Notes: generated from the sequence alone by a model not told the origin. Numbered from the stretch's first letter, positions 1 through 8,628 are shown. The stretch is 14,162 nucleotides of DNA from Clostridia bacterium (GCA_017620455.1 JAFZQK010000020.1:1-14162), one strand, 5' to 3'. A program made the numbers and translations.

Positions 1-343
1 GTAGCGCGCCCCCTCGGCGCAGGGGCGCGCGGACCCGCACCGGAGCCGCGCCGAATGGGGCGGCGGAGGGCCGCCAAGAAATTGAGAACAGTGGCGCGCC
101 TTCCCGGTGAGAGGCGCGCGGAGCAACGAACAGTGGCGCGCCTCCCCGGTGAGAGGCGCGCGGACCCGCACCGGAGGCGGCCCGGATGGGGCGGCGGAGG
201 GCCGCCAAGAAATTGAGAACAGTGGCGCGCCTCCCCGGTGAGAGGCGCGCGGACCCGTACCGGAGCCGCGCCGAATGGGGCGGCGGAGGGCCGCCAAGAA
301 ATTGAGAACAGTGGCGCGCCTCCCCGGTGAGAGGCGCGCGGAC
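1..343. repeat. Tandem array of ~89 bp hairpin-bearing units downstream of polC
   Basis: Five unit starts are visible: 1-90 (90 bp), 91-132 (42 bp, shortened), 133-221 (89 bp), 222-310 (89 bp) and 311-343 (partial, ending 4 bp before the polC stop codon). Each begins GTGGCGCGCC (GTAGCGCGCC in unit 1). Hairpin A is a 9-bp stem GCGCGCCTC/GAGGCGCGC with an 8-nt loop, at 136-161, 225-250 and 314-339, with variants at 4-30 and 94-119. Hairpin B is GGCGGC-ggagg-GCCGCC, at 59-75 in unit 1 and present in units 3 and 4. A 17-nt AT-richer linker (AAGAAATTGAGAACA core) is identical in units 1, 3 and 4. The 89-bp period is not a multiple of three, so this is not a coding repeat. Unit 1 starts at base 1, so the array may run past the window edge. 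No gene is supported here. Confidence 0.93.
314..339 (-). terminator. GC-rich hairpin just after polC, possible transcript 3' end
   Basis: Read on the minus strand, a perfect 9-bp stem (GCGCGCCTC/GAGGCGCGC, 8-nt loop) starts about 8 nt after the polC TGA stop. It is the last copy of hairpin A of the repeat array. A classical U-run is missing: the sequence that follows is only CACTGTTCTCAATTTCTT. It may therefore terminate weakly, stabilise the 3' end of the operon mRNA, or have nothing to do with termination. Position and stem are seen; the role is inferred. Confidence 0.3.
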
Positions 344-347
344 CAAC

Positions 348-3300
348 TCAGAATAGCGTTACCTGATTGGTTTCCGCCAGGCCCTCCAGACAGCCGTGCT
401 CCCGCAGCAGGTCCAGCACGGCGGAGGAGACCTTGCCCCGGTTTTTCAGGTCTTCCACGGAGATGAAGGGATCGTGCCGGGCGTCCACGATGCCCTGGGC
501 CGCGGCCTCGCCCAGCCCGCCCAGCGCGGTGAAGGGCACCCGCAGGGAATGATCCCCTTCGGGGAGGAAGCGATGGACATCGCTCTTGTACAGATCCGCC
601 GGCAGGAAGGAATAGCCCCGGGCCATCATTTCCAGCACCATCTCCAGGGCGGTGATGGAATCCTTGTCCTTGGCGGTGGTTTTCTTTTCCTGGTCCAGCC
701 GGTACATTTCGCTGAGCTTCTGCCGGATCTGTTCGATGGGCAGGATCATGGTGCAGGCGTCGAAGCCGTCGCCGCGGATGGTGAAGTAAGCGGCGTAGTA
801 GGCCAGGGGGTAATACACCTTGTAGTAGGCCACCCGCAGGGCCATGGTGACGTAGGCGGCGGCATGGCCCTTGGGAAACATGTACTTGATCTTGCGGCAG
901 CTGTCCTCCACCCAGGCGGGCACGTTGTGCTCGTGCATGGCCTCCACCATTTCGGGCTTGAGCCCCCGGCCCTTGCGGACGGATTCCATGGTGTCGAAGG
1001 CCATTTTGGCGGGCACGCCCATCTGCATCAGCTGGTTCATGATGTCCTCGCGGGTGCACAGGCACTGGCTGAGGGGGACGACGCCCTGGTCGATCAGGTC
1101 CTTGGCGTTGCCCAGCCATACGTCGGTGCCGTGGGAAAGGCCGGAAATGCGGATCAGCTCCTGCATGGTGGAGGGATGGGTGTCCTCTAGCATCTGGCGC
1201 ACGAAGGTGGTGCCCATTTCGGGGACGCCGAAGGTGCCCGTATTGCAGCCGATCTCCTCCGGGGTGACCCCCAGGGCCTCCGGGGAGGAAAACAGGCTCA
1301 TCACTTTTTTATCGTCCAGGGGGATCTTTCTGAAATTGACGCCCGTAAGTTCTTCCAGCATGTGCAGCATGGTGGGGTCGTCGTGGCCCAGGATGTCCAG
1401 CTTCACCAGGATATCGTGCATGGAGCCGAAATCGTAGTGGGTGGTGACGGTCTGGGATTCCATATCGTCGGCGGGGTGCTGCACGGCGGTGAACTGGCAG
1501 ATATCGTACTCCTTGGGCAGCACCACCATGCCGGCGGGGTGCTGGCCGGTGGTGCGCTTGACGCCCACGCAGCCCTGGGCCAGGCGGTCCTTTTCCGCTT
1601 CGGAAACGGTGAGGTTTCTTTCCTCCAGGTATTTGAGCACGTAGCCGTAGGCGGTCTTTTCCGCCAGGGTGCCGATGGTGCCGGCCCGGAACACGTATTC
1701 CTCGCCGAAAAGGTCCTTGACGTACTGATGGGCCCGGGGCTGGTATTCGCCGGAGAAATTCAAATCGATATCCGGCACCTTGTCGCCCTTGAAGCCCAGG
1801 AACGCCTCGAAGGGGATATCGAAGCCGTCCTTGACCAGCGGCTTTCCGCAGACGGGGCAGTTTTTATCCGGCAGGTCCACGCCGATGGTGTACTGGGGCG
1901 GCACGTAGAAATCCGCCTTCCGGCAGTGCTCGCACCGGTAATGGGGCGGCAGGGAATTGATTTCCGTGATCCCGGTCAAAAACGCCACGAAGGAGGAGCC
2001 CACGGAGCCGCGGCTGCCCACCACGTACCCGTCCGCCAGGGATTTTTTCACCAGCTTCTGGGCGATGGAATACAGCGTGCAGTAGCCGTAGCCCACGATG
2101 GCGGACAGCTCCTTGTCGATGCGCTTGCTGACGATCTCGGGCAGCTCGTCGCCGTAGAGGCGGTGGGCAGTGCCGTAAGTCAGGTCCTTGATATCCTGCT
2201 CCGCCTCCGGCCAGAAGGGAGAGAAGGTGGTTTTGCCCTCGGGATGCCTGGGGAAAAGATTCACCTCCCCGATCCGGGAAGCGATGAGCTTGGGATTTCT
2301 GATGACGACCTCGCAGGCCTTTTCCTTCCCCAGGTATTTGAATTCCTCCAGCATTTCGTCGGTGGTCCGAAAATACAGGGGCGGCTGGTGGTCCGCGTCG
2401 GCGTACCCCTGGCCCGCCTGGATGATGGAGCGGAAAATCTTGTCCTCCGGGTCCAGGAAATGCACGTCGCCGGTGGCGCACACGGGAATGCCCAGCTTTT
2501 CCCCCAGGCGCACGATGCGCTTGTTGTATTCCTGCAGGGTCTTCACGCTGTCCACCCGGCCTTCCCGGATGAGGAATTCGTTGTTGCCCACGGGCTGGAT
2601 CTCCAGATAATCGTAAAACCGGGCGATCCGGGCCAGCTTCTCATCCGTCGCCCCGTCCACCATGGCGCTGTACAGCTCCCCGGCTTCGCAGGCGGAGCCC
2701 ACGATCACGTCCTTGCGGTACTTCTGCAGCACGGACCGGGGAATGTGGGGCCGGCGGCGGAAGTATTTGAGATGGGATTCGGAGATCATGTGGTTCAGGT
2801 TGGTCATGCCGTCCTGGCTGGCGGCCAGCAGCACGATATGCCAGGAATTGCCCAGGGTGCAGCCCGCGCCCACGCTGTTCAGGTCCCGCAGGGTCCGGGC
2901 GCCCTTTTTCTTCGCCTCGTCGATCATCCTGGCCAGGCACTGGGCGGTGGCGGCGGCGTCGTTGACGGCCCGGTGGGCGTCCTTGAGGGAAACGCCCAGC
3001 CGCTTGCACACCGAGGCCAGCCGGTGGGATTTCAGCTCGGGATACAGCTTCCTGGCCAGCGTCAGGGTGTCCACCTGGGGCGCGTCGTAGGCGAGGTTCA
3101 GGCGTTTGAGCTCGCTTTCCAGCACCGCGCAGTCGAATTTGGCGTTGTGGGCGGCGATGGGGCAGCCGTCCATGAACTGGAGCAGCCGGGGCAGCAGCTC
3201 CGCGGCGGCGGGCTTGTCCCGCAGCATCTGATCGGAAATGTGGGTGATCTCGGTGATCTTGGGGGGCAGCAGCATCCCGGGGTTCACCAGCTCCCCGAAG

Positions 3301-4673
3301 GAATCCACCACGTGGCCGCCCTGCAGCTTCACCGCGCCGATCTCGATGATGCGATCCTTCGAGGTGTTCAGGCCGGTGGTTTCAAAGTCCAGCACGATGA
3401 TGGGGTCGTCCAGGCCCCATTCCCGGTCGCCGGTGACGGCGGTATCGTCGTCGGTCAGGTATCCTTCCACGCCGGGCAGCAGTTTGACGCCGTATTTTTT
3501 CGCCGCGCCGAAAGCCTCCGGGAAGGCCTGCACCACCCCGTGGTCCGTGACCGCGATGGCCTCGTGGCCCCATTCCGCCGCCCGCTGGATCAGGGCGGTG
3601 GCGGAGGAGACGGCGTCCATGTTGCTCATCTGGGTGTGCAGGTGCAGTTCGATCCGCTTTTCTTCCGCCTTGTCCTCCCGCTTGGGCAGGGTGCAGGCGG
3701 AGATATCCCGCACCATCAGGGTGGTTTCATGGGCGTAATTGTCGTACTGGGTGTCGCCGCGGACCAGAACGCCCATGCCGGGCTTCACGGCCTTGACCAC
3801 CTTCTGCACGGTTTCCCTTTCCTCGTCGGTGATGGGCGGGGCGTCCTCCTCGTCCTTGCGGCGGTGGGGGCGGTAACGCAGGAAGGCCTTGCAGCGGATG
3901 GTGCTGGTAAAATCCGTCACCAGGAAGGTGAGCAGCACCATTTCTCCGCCGGAGATCTCCTTGTCCTCCACGGAAAGCACCTTGCCCCGGATCACGGCGG
4001 CGCCGGTATCGTCGGTGAGCTCCGAAATGGGCACCGGCGGATCGGCGATGGCCCGGCCCTTGATGCGCGGGTCCTTTTCCTTGGGCTTTTCCTGGATCCG
4101 GGCGGCGATCTCCTCGTAGCGCTGGGCACGCTCCGCCGCCACCCGGTCCTGCTCCCGGCGCTCCTGCCGCAGGGCCTGCAGCCGCTTTTCCTCGTCGCCG
4201 CAGACCTTGAGCAGCACCTCCGTTTCCACCCGGAACACATCCTTGATGGCGGTGGCCAGCTGCTCCCGGGCGCCGGCCTTTTCCAGGAAACGGCAGGAAA
4301 ATTCGTCCGGTGTTTCCAGCGTCACCCGGCCGTTCCCCGGGGTCCAGCGCAGGTCGAATTCCCAGGAGGCCGCGGCGGGAAAACGGCGGATGAGGAAATT
4401 GTTCAGGGGCGCGCAGTATTTGTCCGGGTTCTGCAGGAATTCCTTCGCCAGGCCGGGAGAGGCGATGCGCAGGGAAAAATTCAGCCCCGGAAAAGCCCGG
4501 GCCAGGGTTTTTTTGATTTCGAAAAAGCCCTTCTCCCCGATGAGGATATCGGAGAGAAAGGAAATATACGCCTTGTTTTCGCTTTTTACATAGCGCACCC
4601 GTTCGATGGCCAGCTTGCCCTCGGTTTCGGGCAGGGCCTCCGATACGGCGCGGAGCAGTTCGTCGTAGGTCAT
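348..4673 (-). CDS. polC: DNA polymerase III alpha subunit, PolC type
   Basis: This is the replicative DNA polymerase of low-GC Gram-positives, with built-in 3'-5' proofreading. At 1441 aa it has the normal length for PolC. An N-terminal domain is followed by a charged, coiled-coil-like stretch at about 160-200 and an OB fold at about 225-325. The PHP domain (HLHT at 344-347, VTDHG at 375-379) is interrupted by a DEDD exonuclease at about 425-590 (LDFETTG at 428-434, HRAVNDAA near 567). The polymerase core carries a Cys4 zinc site (C914, C917, C939, C942) and catalytic PDIDLNF (967-973, D968 and D970). The protein ends in QVTLF, matching the sliding-clamp-binding motif. The ATG start fits family alignments and has AAGGA upstream. 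It is the last gene of the operon, 39 nt after the acetyltransferase gene. The hairpin array begins right behind it. Confidence 0.98.
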   Translation of the reverse strand: MTYDELLRAVSEALPETEGKLAIERVRYVKSENKAYISFLSDILIGEKGFFEIKKTLARAFPGLNFSLRIASPGLAKEFLQNPDKYCAPLNNFLIRRFPAAASWEFDLRWTPGNGRVTLETPDEFSCRFLEKAGAREQLATAIKDVFRVETEVLLKVCGDEEKRLQALRQERREQDRVAAERAQRYEEIAARIQEKPKEKDPRIKGRAIADPPVPISELTDDTGAAVIRGKVLSVEDKEISGGEMVLLTFLVTDFTSTIRCKAFLRYRPHRRKDEEDAPPITDEERETVQKVVKAVKPGMGVLVRGDTQYDNYAHETTLMVRDISACTLPKREDKAEEKRIELHLHTQMSNMDAVSSATALIQRAAEWGHEAIAVTDHGVVQAFPEAFGAAKKYGVKLLPGVEGYLTDDDTAVTGDREWGLDDPIIVLDFETTGLNTSKDRIIEIGAVKLQGGHVVDSFGELVNPGMLLPPKITEITHISDQMLRDKPAAAELLPRLLQFMDGCPIAAHNAKFDCAVLESELKRLNLAYDAPQVDTLTLARKLYPELKSHRLASVCKRLGVSLKDAHRAVNDAAATAQCLARMIDEAKKKGARTLRDLNSVGAGCTLGNSWHIVLLAASQDGMTNLNHMISESHLKYFRRRPHIPRSVLQKYRKDVIVGSACEAGELYSAMVDGATDEKLARIARFYDYLEIQPVGNNEFLIREGRVDSVKTLQEYNKRIVRLGEKLGIPVCATGDVHFLDPEDKIFRSIIQAGQGYADADHQPPLYFRTTDEMLEEFKYLGKEKACEVVIRNPKLIASRIGEVNLFPRHPEGKTTFSPFWPEAEQDIKDLTYGTAHRLYGDELPEIVSKRIDKELSAIVGYGYCTLYSIAQKLVKKSLADGYVVGSRGSVGSSFVAFLTGITEINSLPPHYRCEHCRKADFYVPPQYTIGVDLPDKNCPVCGKPLVKDGFDIPFEAFLGFKGDKVPDIDLNFSGEYQPRAHQYVKDLFGEEYVFRAGTIGTLAEKTAYGYVLKYLEERNLTVSEAEKDRLAQGCVGVKRTTGQHPAGMVVLPKEYDICQFTAVQHPADDMESQTVTTHYDFGSMHDILVKLDILGHDDPTMLHMLEELTGVNFRKIPLDDKKVMSLFSSPEALGVTPEEIGCNTGTFGVPEMGTTFVRQMLEDTHPSTMQELIRISGLSHGTDVWLGNAKDLIDQGVVPLSQCLCTREDIMNQLMQMGVPAKMAFDTMESVRKGRGLKPEMVEAMHEHNVPAWVEDSCRKIKYMFPKGHAAAYVTMALRVAYYKVYYPLAYYAAYFTIRGDGFDACTMILPIEQIRQKLSEMYRLDQEKKTTAKDKDSITALEMVLEMMARGYSFLPADLYKSDVHRFLPEGDHSLRVPFTALGGLGEAAAQGIVDARHDPFISVEDLKNRGKVSSAVLDLLREHGCLEGLAETNQVTLF

Positions 4674-4712
4674 GGCTTTTTTCCTTCGTGCTTCGTTGGA
4701 TGTCGCACTGGT

Positions 4713-5171
4713 TTATATGTCGATCCAGATGCCTGTATCGTGCATGGAAGCGTGTTCTACCTTCCGGTAAAATTTTTGCGCTTCCTCGTTTTGCGCCGTC
4801 AGGGCGATCAGCAGCCCGACGCCCTGCTTTTTGCATTCGGCCCGTAACATATGAAGCAGCGCCTGGGCCGTTTGCTTATGTCTTTCGCTTTTTAATACGC
4901 AGATCCAATCAAGGTAAGCGGTAAAGCAGGATGCGTCGCTGCGGCTGCTGATGAGAGAAGCGTCGATCCTGCCGATCACATGATCGTCCCTTAGTGCGAT
5001 GAAAGAAAGTGCCGTATTGAATCGCGGATCGTCAAAGCTCTTTTCCAACTGGCGCTGATACGCTTCGTCCGGTTCCCAGAAATAGGTGTCCGGCTCCTGT
5101 TTTCTCAATTCGGTCTCGAAGGCGATGACCTTCCGGATATCTTTCTTTTCAAAGCGTTTGATTTCAAGCAT
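4713..5171 (-). CDS. GNAT-family N-acetyltransferase
   Basis: A 152-aa protein with the GNAT fold pattern. The region VLKSERHKQTAQALLHML (about 92-109) corresponds to the acetyl-CoA-binding loop and helix of motif A, although the usual glycines of the R/Q-x-x-G-x-G/A signature are replaced. It is followed by a beta strand (GLLIALTA) and the NEEAQKFYRK helix typical of motif B. The substrate cannot be predicted. The start is supported by AGAGGA five bases upstream of ATG. It sits between ispG (18 nt) and polC (39 nt), where many Bacillota have proS. Its coding region is clearly lower in GC than its neighbours: a hand count over 4741-5160 gives 216 of 420 bases (51%). This suggests later insertion into an old operon. 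Confidence 0.88.
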   Translation of the reverse strand: MLEIKRFEKKDIRKVIAFETELRKQEPDTYFWEPDEAYQRQLEKSFDDPRFNTALSFIALRDDHVIGRIDASLISSRSDASCFTAYLDWICVLKSERHKQTAQALLHMLRAECKKQGVGLLIALTAQNEEAQKFYRKVEHASMHDTGIWIDI

Positions 5172-5189
5172 AAGATTCCTCTTGCCCGA

Positions 5190-6245
5190 TCAGACAGGGG
5201 CGGACTGCAAATAATCCCGCACGGCCCGGGTGAATTCTTCCGAAAGGTCGCCGGTCATTTTCCGGATGAACCTTCCTTTGATATACAGCGCGCCGCAGTC
5301 CTTGCCGCCGCACAGGGCGATGTCCGCGTCCCGGGCCTCCCCGGGGCCGTTGACCACGCAGCCCATGACGGCCACGGTAACGGGCTTGTCCACGTCGGCA
5401 AATTCCTTCTGCACCCGGCTGGCGATCTGCTCCACGTCGATCTGGGTGCGGCCGCAGGTGGGGCAGGAAACGAAGCGGATGCCCCGGCGCAGGCCCAGCG
5501 CCCGCAGGATGTCCAGGGCGGCCCGGGGCTCGTTGATGGGATCGCCGGTGAGGGAGACGCGGATGGTGTCCCCGATGCCGTCCAGCAGGAGCGAGCCGAT
5601 GCCGATGGCGCTCTTCACCGTGCCCAGCCCCGGCAGCCCGGCCTCGGTGACCCCCAGGTGCAGGGGATAGCCGCAGGTATCGTGCATCAGGCGGTAGGCC
5701 CGCACGGTGGTGGGCACGTCGCTGGCCTTCAGGGAAATCACGATATCGTCGAAATGCGCTTCCTCCAGCAGCCGGATATGGCGCAGGGCGCTTTCCACCA
5801 TGCCCTCCGGCGTGGCCCCGCCGTACTTTTCCACGATGTCCTTTTCCAGGGACCCGGCGTTCACCCCCACCCGGATGGGCACGCCGTGGGCCTTGGCGCA
5901 GTCCGCCACCCGGCGCACGTTTTCCGCCGAGCCGATGTTGCCCGGGTTGATGCGCAGCTTGTGGATGCCGTTTTCCATGGCGGCGATGGCCAGGGTGTGG
6001 TCGAAATGGATGTCCGCCACCAGGGGCACGGGGCTGAGCTCCACCAGGCGCTTCACCGCCCCGGCACAGGCCCGGTCGTACACCGAGACCCGCACCAGAT
6101 CGCATCCGGCGGCGGCCAGGGCCTTGATCTGCTCCAGGGTGGCGTTCACGTCCCGGGTGTCGGTATTGGTCATGGACTGGACGGACACCGGCGCGCCGCC
6201 GCCGATGAGCACGCCGCCCGCCCGCACTTGCTTTGTGGCTGCCAT
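5190..6245 (-). CDS. ispG: 4-hydroxy-3-methylbut-2-en-1-yl diphosphate synthase
   Basis: IspG (GcpE) performs the reductive conversion of MEcPP to HMBPP, the penultimate step of the MEP isoprenoid pathway, using a [4Fe-4S] cluster. The protein is 351 aa, the two-domain bacterial form. The N-terminal TIM barrel opens with GGGAPVSVQSMTNTDT (16-31). The C-terminal cluster domain shows SCPTCGRTQID (C261, C264) and GCVVNGPGE (C296, E303), the four expected cluster ligands. The ATG start gives the usual short leader before GGGAPVSVQSM and has AAAGGA upstream. It lies 36 nt downstream of rseP and shares the operon with dxr, the pathway's committed step. Confidence 0.98.
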   Translation of the reverse strand: MAATKQVRAGGVLIGGGAPVSVQSMTNTDTRDVNATLEQIKALAAAGCDLVRVSVYDRACAGAVKRLVELSPVPLVADIHFDHTLAIAAMENGIHKLRINPGNIGSAENVRRVADCAKAHGVPIRVGVNAGSLEKDIVEKYGGATPEGMVESALRHIRLLEEAHFDDIVISLKASDVPTTVRAYRLMHDTCGYPLHLGVTEAGLPGLGTVKSAIGIGSLLLDGIGDTIRVSLTGDPINEPRAALDILRALGLRRGIRFVSCPTCGRTQIDVEQIASRVQKEFADVDKPVTVAVMGCVVNGPGEARDADIALCGGKDCGALYIKGRFIRKMTGDLSEEFTRAVRDYLQSAPV

Positions 6246-6281
6246 CAGAGATCTTTCCTTTCGTATCCCGCGTTTTTCCGC

Positions 6282-7376
6282 TCAGCGGAAGATCCGCAGC
6301 AGGTCTTTATAGGTCATGACGATCATCAGCCCCATCAGGAGCATGAACCCCGCCGTGTGCACATAGGCCTCCCATTTCCGGGGGATGGGCTTGCCGCGGA
6401 TGCCTTCCACGGCCAGGAACACCAGACGGCTGCCGTCCAGCCCGGGGATGGGCAGGAGGTTGAACAGCCCCAGGTTCACCGAGATCAGCACCAGCAGCTC
6501 CGTATACGCGGCAAGGCCGGTGCGCTTTGTCTCCTCCGCGATCAGCTGCACGATGCCCACCGGGCCGGCGCTTTCCTCGAAGCCGCGGCCGGTGGTGATC
6601 AGGTCCCGGAGGGAGGCAAGGATGGTGCCCCCGGCCCGCACGCAGTAATCCACGGCCAGATACAGCGCCCGGTCCGGCGTCACGGGGGTGTAGACCGGGT
6701 GATAGCCGGTGTTGAGATTGACGCCCAGCATGTAGCGGCCGTACTGCGCATCGTAAACGGGCGTAACGGATACGGTCATTTCTTCGTCTCCCCGGCGCAC
6801 CGTGACGCGCAGCGGGCCCTGGGCGGGGTCAAAGCCGTCGATCAGCCCGGACAGCTTCAGCTCCGTGCCCGTTTCATCCGTTCCCAGGGCGTCTTCGCCG
6901 TTCACAGCCAGGAACACGTCTCCGGGCAGCAGACCCGCCTGGTCCGCGGGGCCGCCTTCCGAAACCGCGGAAATGCAGGAATAATCGTAGTATCCCTGGG
7001 TATCCTCGCCCACGACCCAGCACAGCGCGAAGGCCACCGCCAGGGCCAGCACGAAATTCATGCCCGGCCCCATCAGCACCGTCACGATCCGCCGCCATAC
7101 GGGGTAATTGCCGAAGGAACGGGGATCGTTTTTCGCTTCCGTGCCCTCGATGTCGTCCTCGCCGTAAAACATGCAGTAGCCGCCGGCGGGAATGGCCCGG
7201 AGGAAGAACGTGGTTTCATGCTTCCTGCTTTTCCAGGAAAGCAGCCTGGGCCCGAAGCCGATGGCGAATTCCTTTACGGGGATGCCCGTCAGCCGGGCGG
7301 CGAAAAAATGCCCGCCCTCGTGAATGGTGATCAGGATGCCCAGCAGCAGAAGCGCCGCCAGAATATAAAGCAGCAA
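6282..7376 (-). CDS. rseP: Site-2 protease, RseP/RasP-type M50 metallopeptidase
   Basis: A membrane zinc protease of the family that performs regulated intramembrane proteolysis of anti-sigma factors and signal-peptide remnants. It is 364 aa. The first membrane helix carries the HEGGH zinc motif (19-23). Further helices lie at about 103-123 and 290-312, the last leading into NLLPIPGLDG (306-315), which supplies the third zinc ligand, and a C-terminal helix sits at about 339-355. A PDZ domain is visible at about 131-205 (GGPADQAGLLPGDVFLAVNG). The start appears to be TTG (7374-7376), with AAAGGGGG about 9 nt upstream; the upstream frame contains no nearby ATG or GTG, and the start puts HExxH at the usual distance. 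It lies 48 nt after dxr. Confidence 0.96.
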   Translation of the reverse strand: MLLYILAALLLLGILITIHEGGHFFAARLTGIPVKEFAIGFGPRLLSWKSRKHETTFFLRAIPAGGYCMFYGEDDIEGTEAKNDPRSFGNYPVWRRIVTVLMGPGMNFVLALAVAFALCWVVGEDTQGYYDYSCISAVSEGGPADQAGLLPGDVFLAVNGEDALGTDETGTELKLSGLIDGFDPAQGPLRVTVRRGDEEMTVSVTPVYDAQYGRYMLGVNLNTGYHPVYTPVTPDRALYLAVDYCVRAGGTILASLRDLITTGRGFEESAGPVGIVQLIAEETKRTGLAAYTELLVLISVNLGLFNLLPIPGLDGSRLVFLAVEGIRGKPIPRKWEAYVHTAGFMLLMGLMIVMTYKDLLRIFR

Positions 7377-7424
7377 GTGGGAATACCCCCTTTCGGAGCG
7401 ATGGGTTCACGGTGTCTTTCGCCT

Positions 7425-8600
7425 TTATCCTATGCGTTTCCCTCCGCCTTCATCCGGGGCCCGGAGGGCCCGCCGGGCCTCTTCCCGGGCCAGGGCGTCG
7501 GCCCGGTCGATCTCATCGAGGCTGCGGGCGGGCAGATGGCCGTGCTTTTGCAGCGCGGTGTCGACGGCCTGCGGGATGCGGCCGAAGGGAATCTCGCCCC
7601 GCAGGAAGGAAAAGCACGCCTCCTCGTTGGCGGCGTTGAGCACGCAGCAGGCGGCGCCCCCGGCGCGCAGGGCGTCGTAGGCCATGCGGAGGGCGGGGAA
7701 TTTTTCCGGGTCGGGCTTTTCAAAGGTCAGCTGTTTCAGGGCGAAAAGGTCCAATTCCGGGGCGCCGGTCTCCAGCCGCTCCGGATAGCTCATGGCGTAG
7801 AGGATGGGCAGCCGCATGTCCGGTACCCCCATCTGGGCGATCACCGCCCCGTCCCGGAACTGCACCGCGGAATGAACGATGGACTGGGGGTGCACCACCA
7901 CCTGGATCTGTTCCGGCCTTGCGTCGAAAAGCCATTTCGCTTCGATGATCTCCAGGGCTTTGTTGAACATGCTGGCGCTGTCCACGGTGATCTTGGCGCC
8001 CATGCTCCAGGTGGGATGGCCCAGGGCCTGGGCCACGGTGGCGTTTTCCATCCGTGATTTTTCCCAGGTGCGGAAGGGCCCGCCGGAGGCCGTCAGCAGG
8101 ATCTTTTCATAGGCGTTGGGGCCCGCCCCCTGCAGGCACTGAAAAATAGCGCTGTGCTCGCTGTCCACGGGCAACAGGGTGGGGCCGTTTTCGTCGGGCA
8201 GGCAGGCGGCCGTCACCATTTCGCCCCCGGCCACCAGGGTTTCCTTGTTGGCCAGCAGCACCCGTTTGCCCGCCTGCCGGGCGGCCATCACGGCCTTAAG
8301 GCCCGCCACGCCCACCACCGCGGCCAGCACGTCCTGGCCTTCGGCGATCCGGGCGGCCTGCTCCAGGGCGTCGGGGCCGAAAAGGAATTGGCAGAAGGAA
8401 AGATCCGGGGGCACCGGCGCTTCCTCCCCGGTGAGCGCCGCCAGCCGGGGCCGGAAGGCGCGGACCTGCTCAAATAAAAGCGCCGCGTTTTTGTGGGCGG
8501 TGAGGGCCGTCACAAAAAAGCGGTCCGGGTGCAGGGAGATGACCTGCAGGGCCTGCCGGCCGATGGAGCCGGTGCTGCCCAGAATGGCGATACCGCGCAT
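7425..8600 (-). CDS. dxr: 1-deoxy-D-xylulose 5-phosphate reductoisomerase
   Basis: Dxr (IspC) converts DXP to MEP with NADPH, the committed step of the MEP pathway. The protein is 391 aa, of usual length. NADPH-binding GSTGSIG is at 8-14 and LANKE at 116-120. Metal ligands are D146 and E148 in VDSEHS and E217 in NKALE (213-217). The flexible-loop and substrate motifs ASGGPFR, HPTWSMGAKITVDSASM and VHPQSIVHS are intact, as is MGVPDMRLPILYAMSYPER. The ATG start has a near-perfect AAGGAGG six bases upstream. It sits 28 nt after cdsA. ispG two genes later belongs to the same pathway, so co-expression is expected. Confidence 0.98.
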   Translation of the reverse strand: MRGIAILGSTGSIGRQALQVISLHPDRFFVTALTAHKNAALLFEQVRAFRPRLAALTGEEAPVPPDLSFCQFLFGPDALEQAARIAEGQDVLAAVVGVAGLKAVMAARQAGKRVLLANKETLVAGGEMVTAACLPDENGPTLLPVDSEHSAIFQCLQGAGPNAYEKILLTASGGPFRTWEKSRMENATVAQALGHPTWSMGAKITVDSASMFNKALEIIEAKWLFDARPEQIQVVVHPQSIVHSAVQFRDGAVIAQMGVPDMRLPILYAMSYPERLETGAPELDLFALKQLTFEKPDPEKFPALRMAYDALRAGGAACCVLNAANEEACFSFLRGEIPFGRIPQAVDTALQKHGHLPARSLDEIDRADALAREEARRALRAPDEGGGKRIG

Positions 8601-8628
8601 GCGCGCCTCCTTTGCGGATCCGGGGGTT

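Noticed and set aside
1..343. CRISPR array
   Set aside because: The parts between the hairpin A repeats are 9-56 bp and nearly identical to each other rather than unique, and no cas gene is near.
1..343. Integron attC sites
   Set aside because: No cassette genes lie between the units, and no integrase is in the window. The hairpins are perfect and lack the attC core sites.
275..466. 63-aa arginine-rich open frame starting in the repeat array (and a similar one from 55)
   Set aside because: Each unit carries a GGAG and an ATG about 10 nt apart, so short frames appear by repetition. The 89-bp period shifts the frame between units, and the frame from 275 then runs antisense into polC.
1362..4847. 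1161-aa open frame on the plus strand
   Set aside because: It is antisense to polC, whose domains are all intact. Its product is rich in G, H, Q and V without any known motif, which is a result of the strong GC bias at third codon positions of polC.
7216..7410. 64-aa open frame at the rseP start
   Set aside because: It overlaps the rseP start region in another frame, has no motifs, and rseP is clearly supported there.
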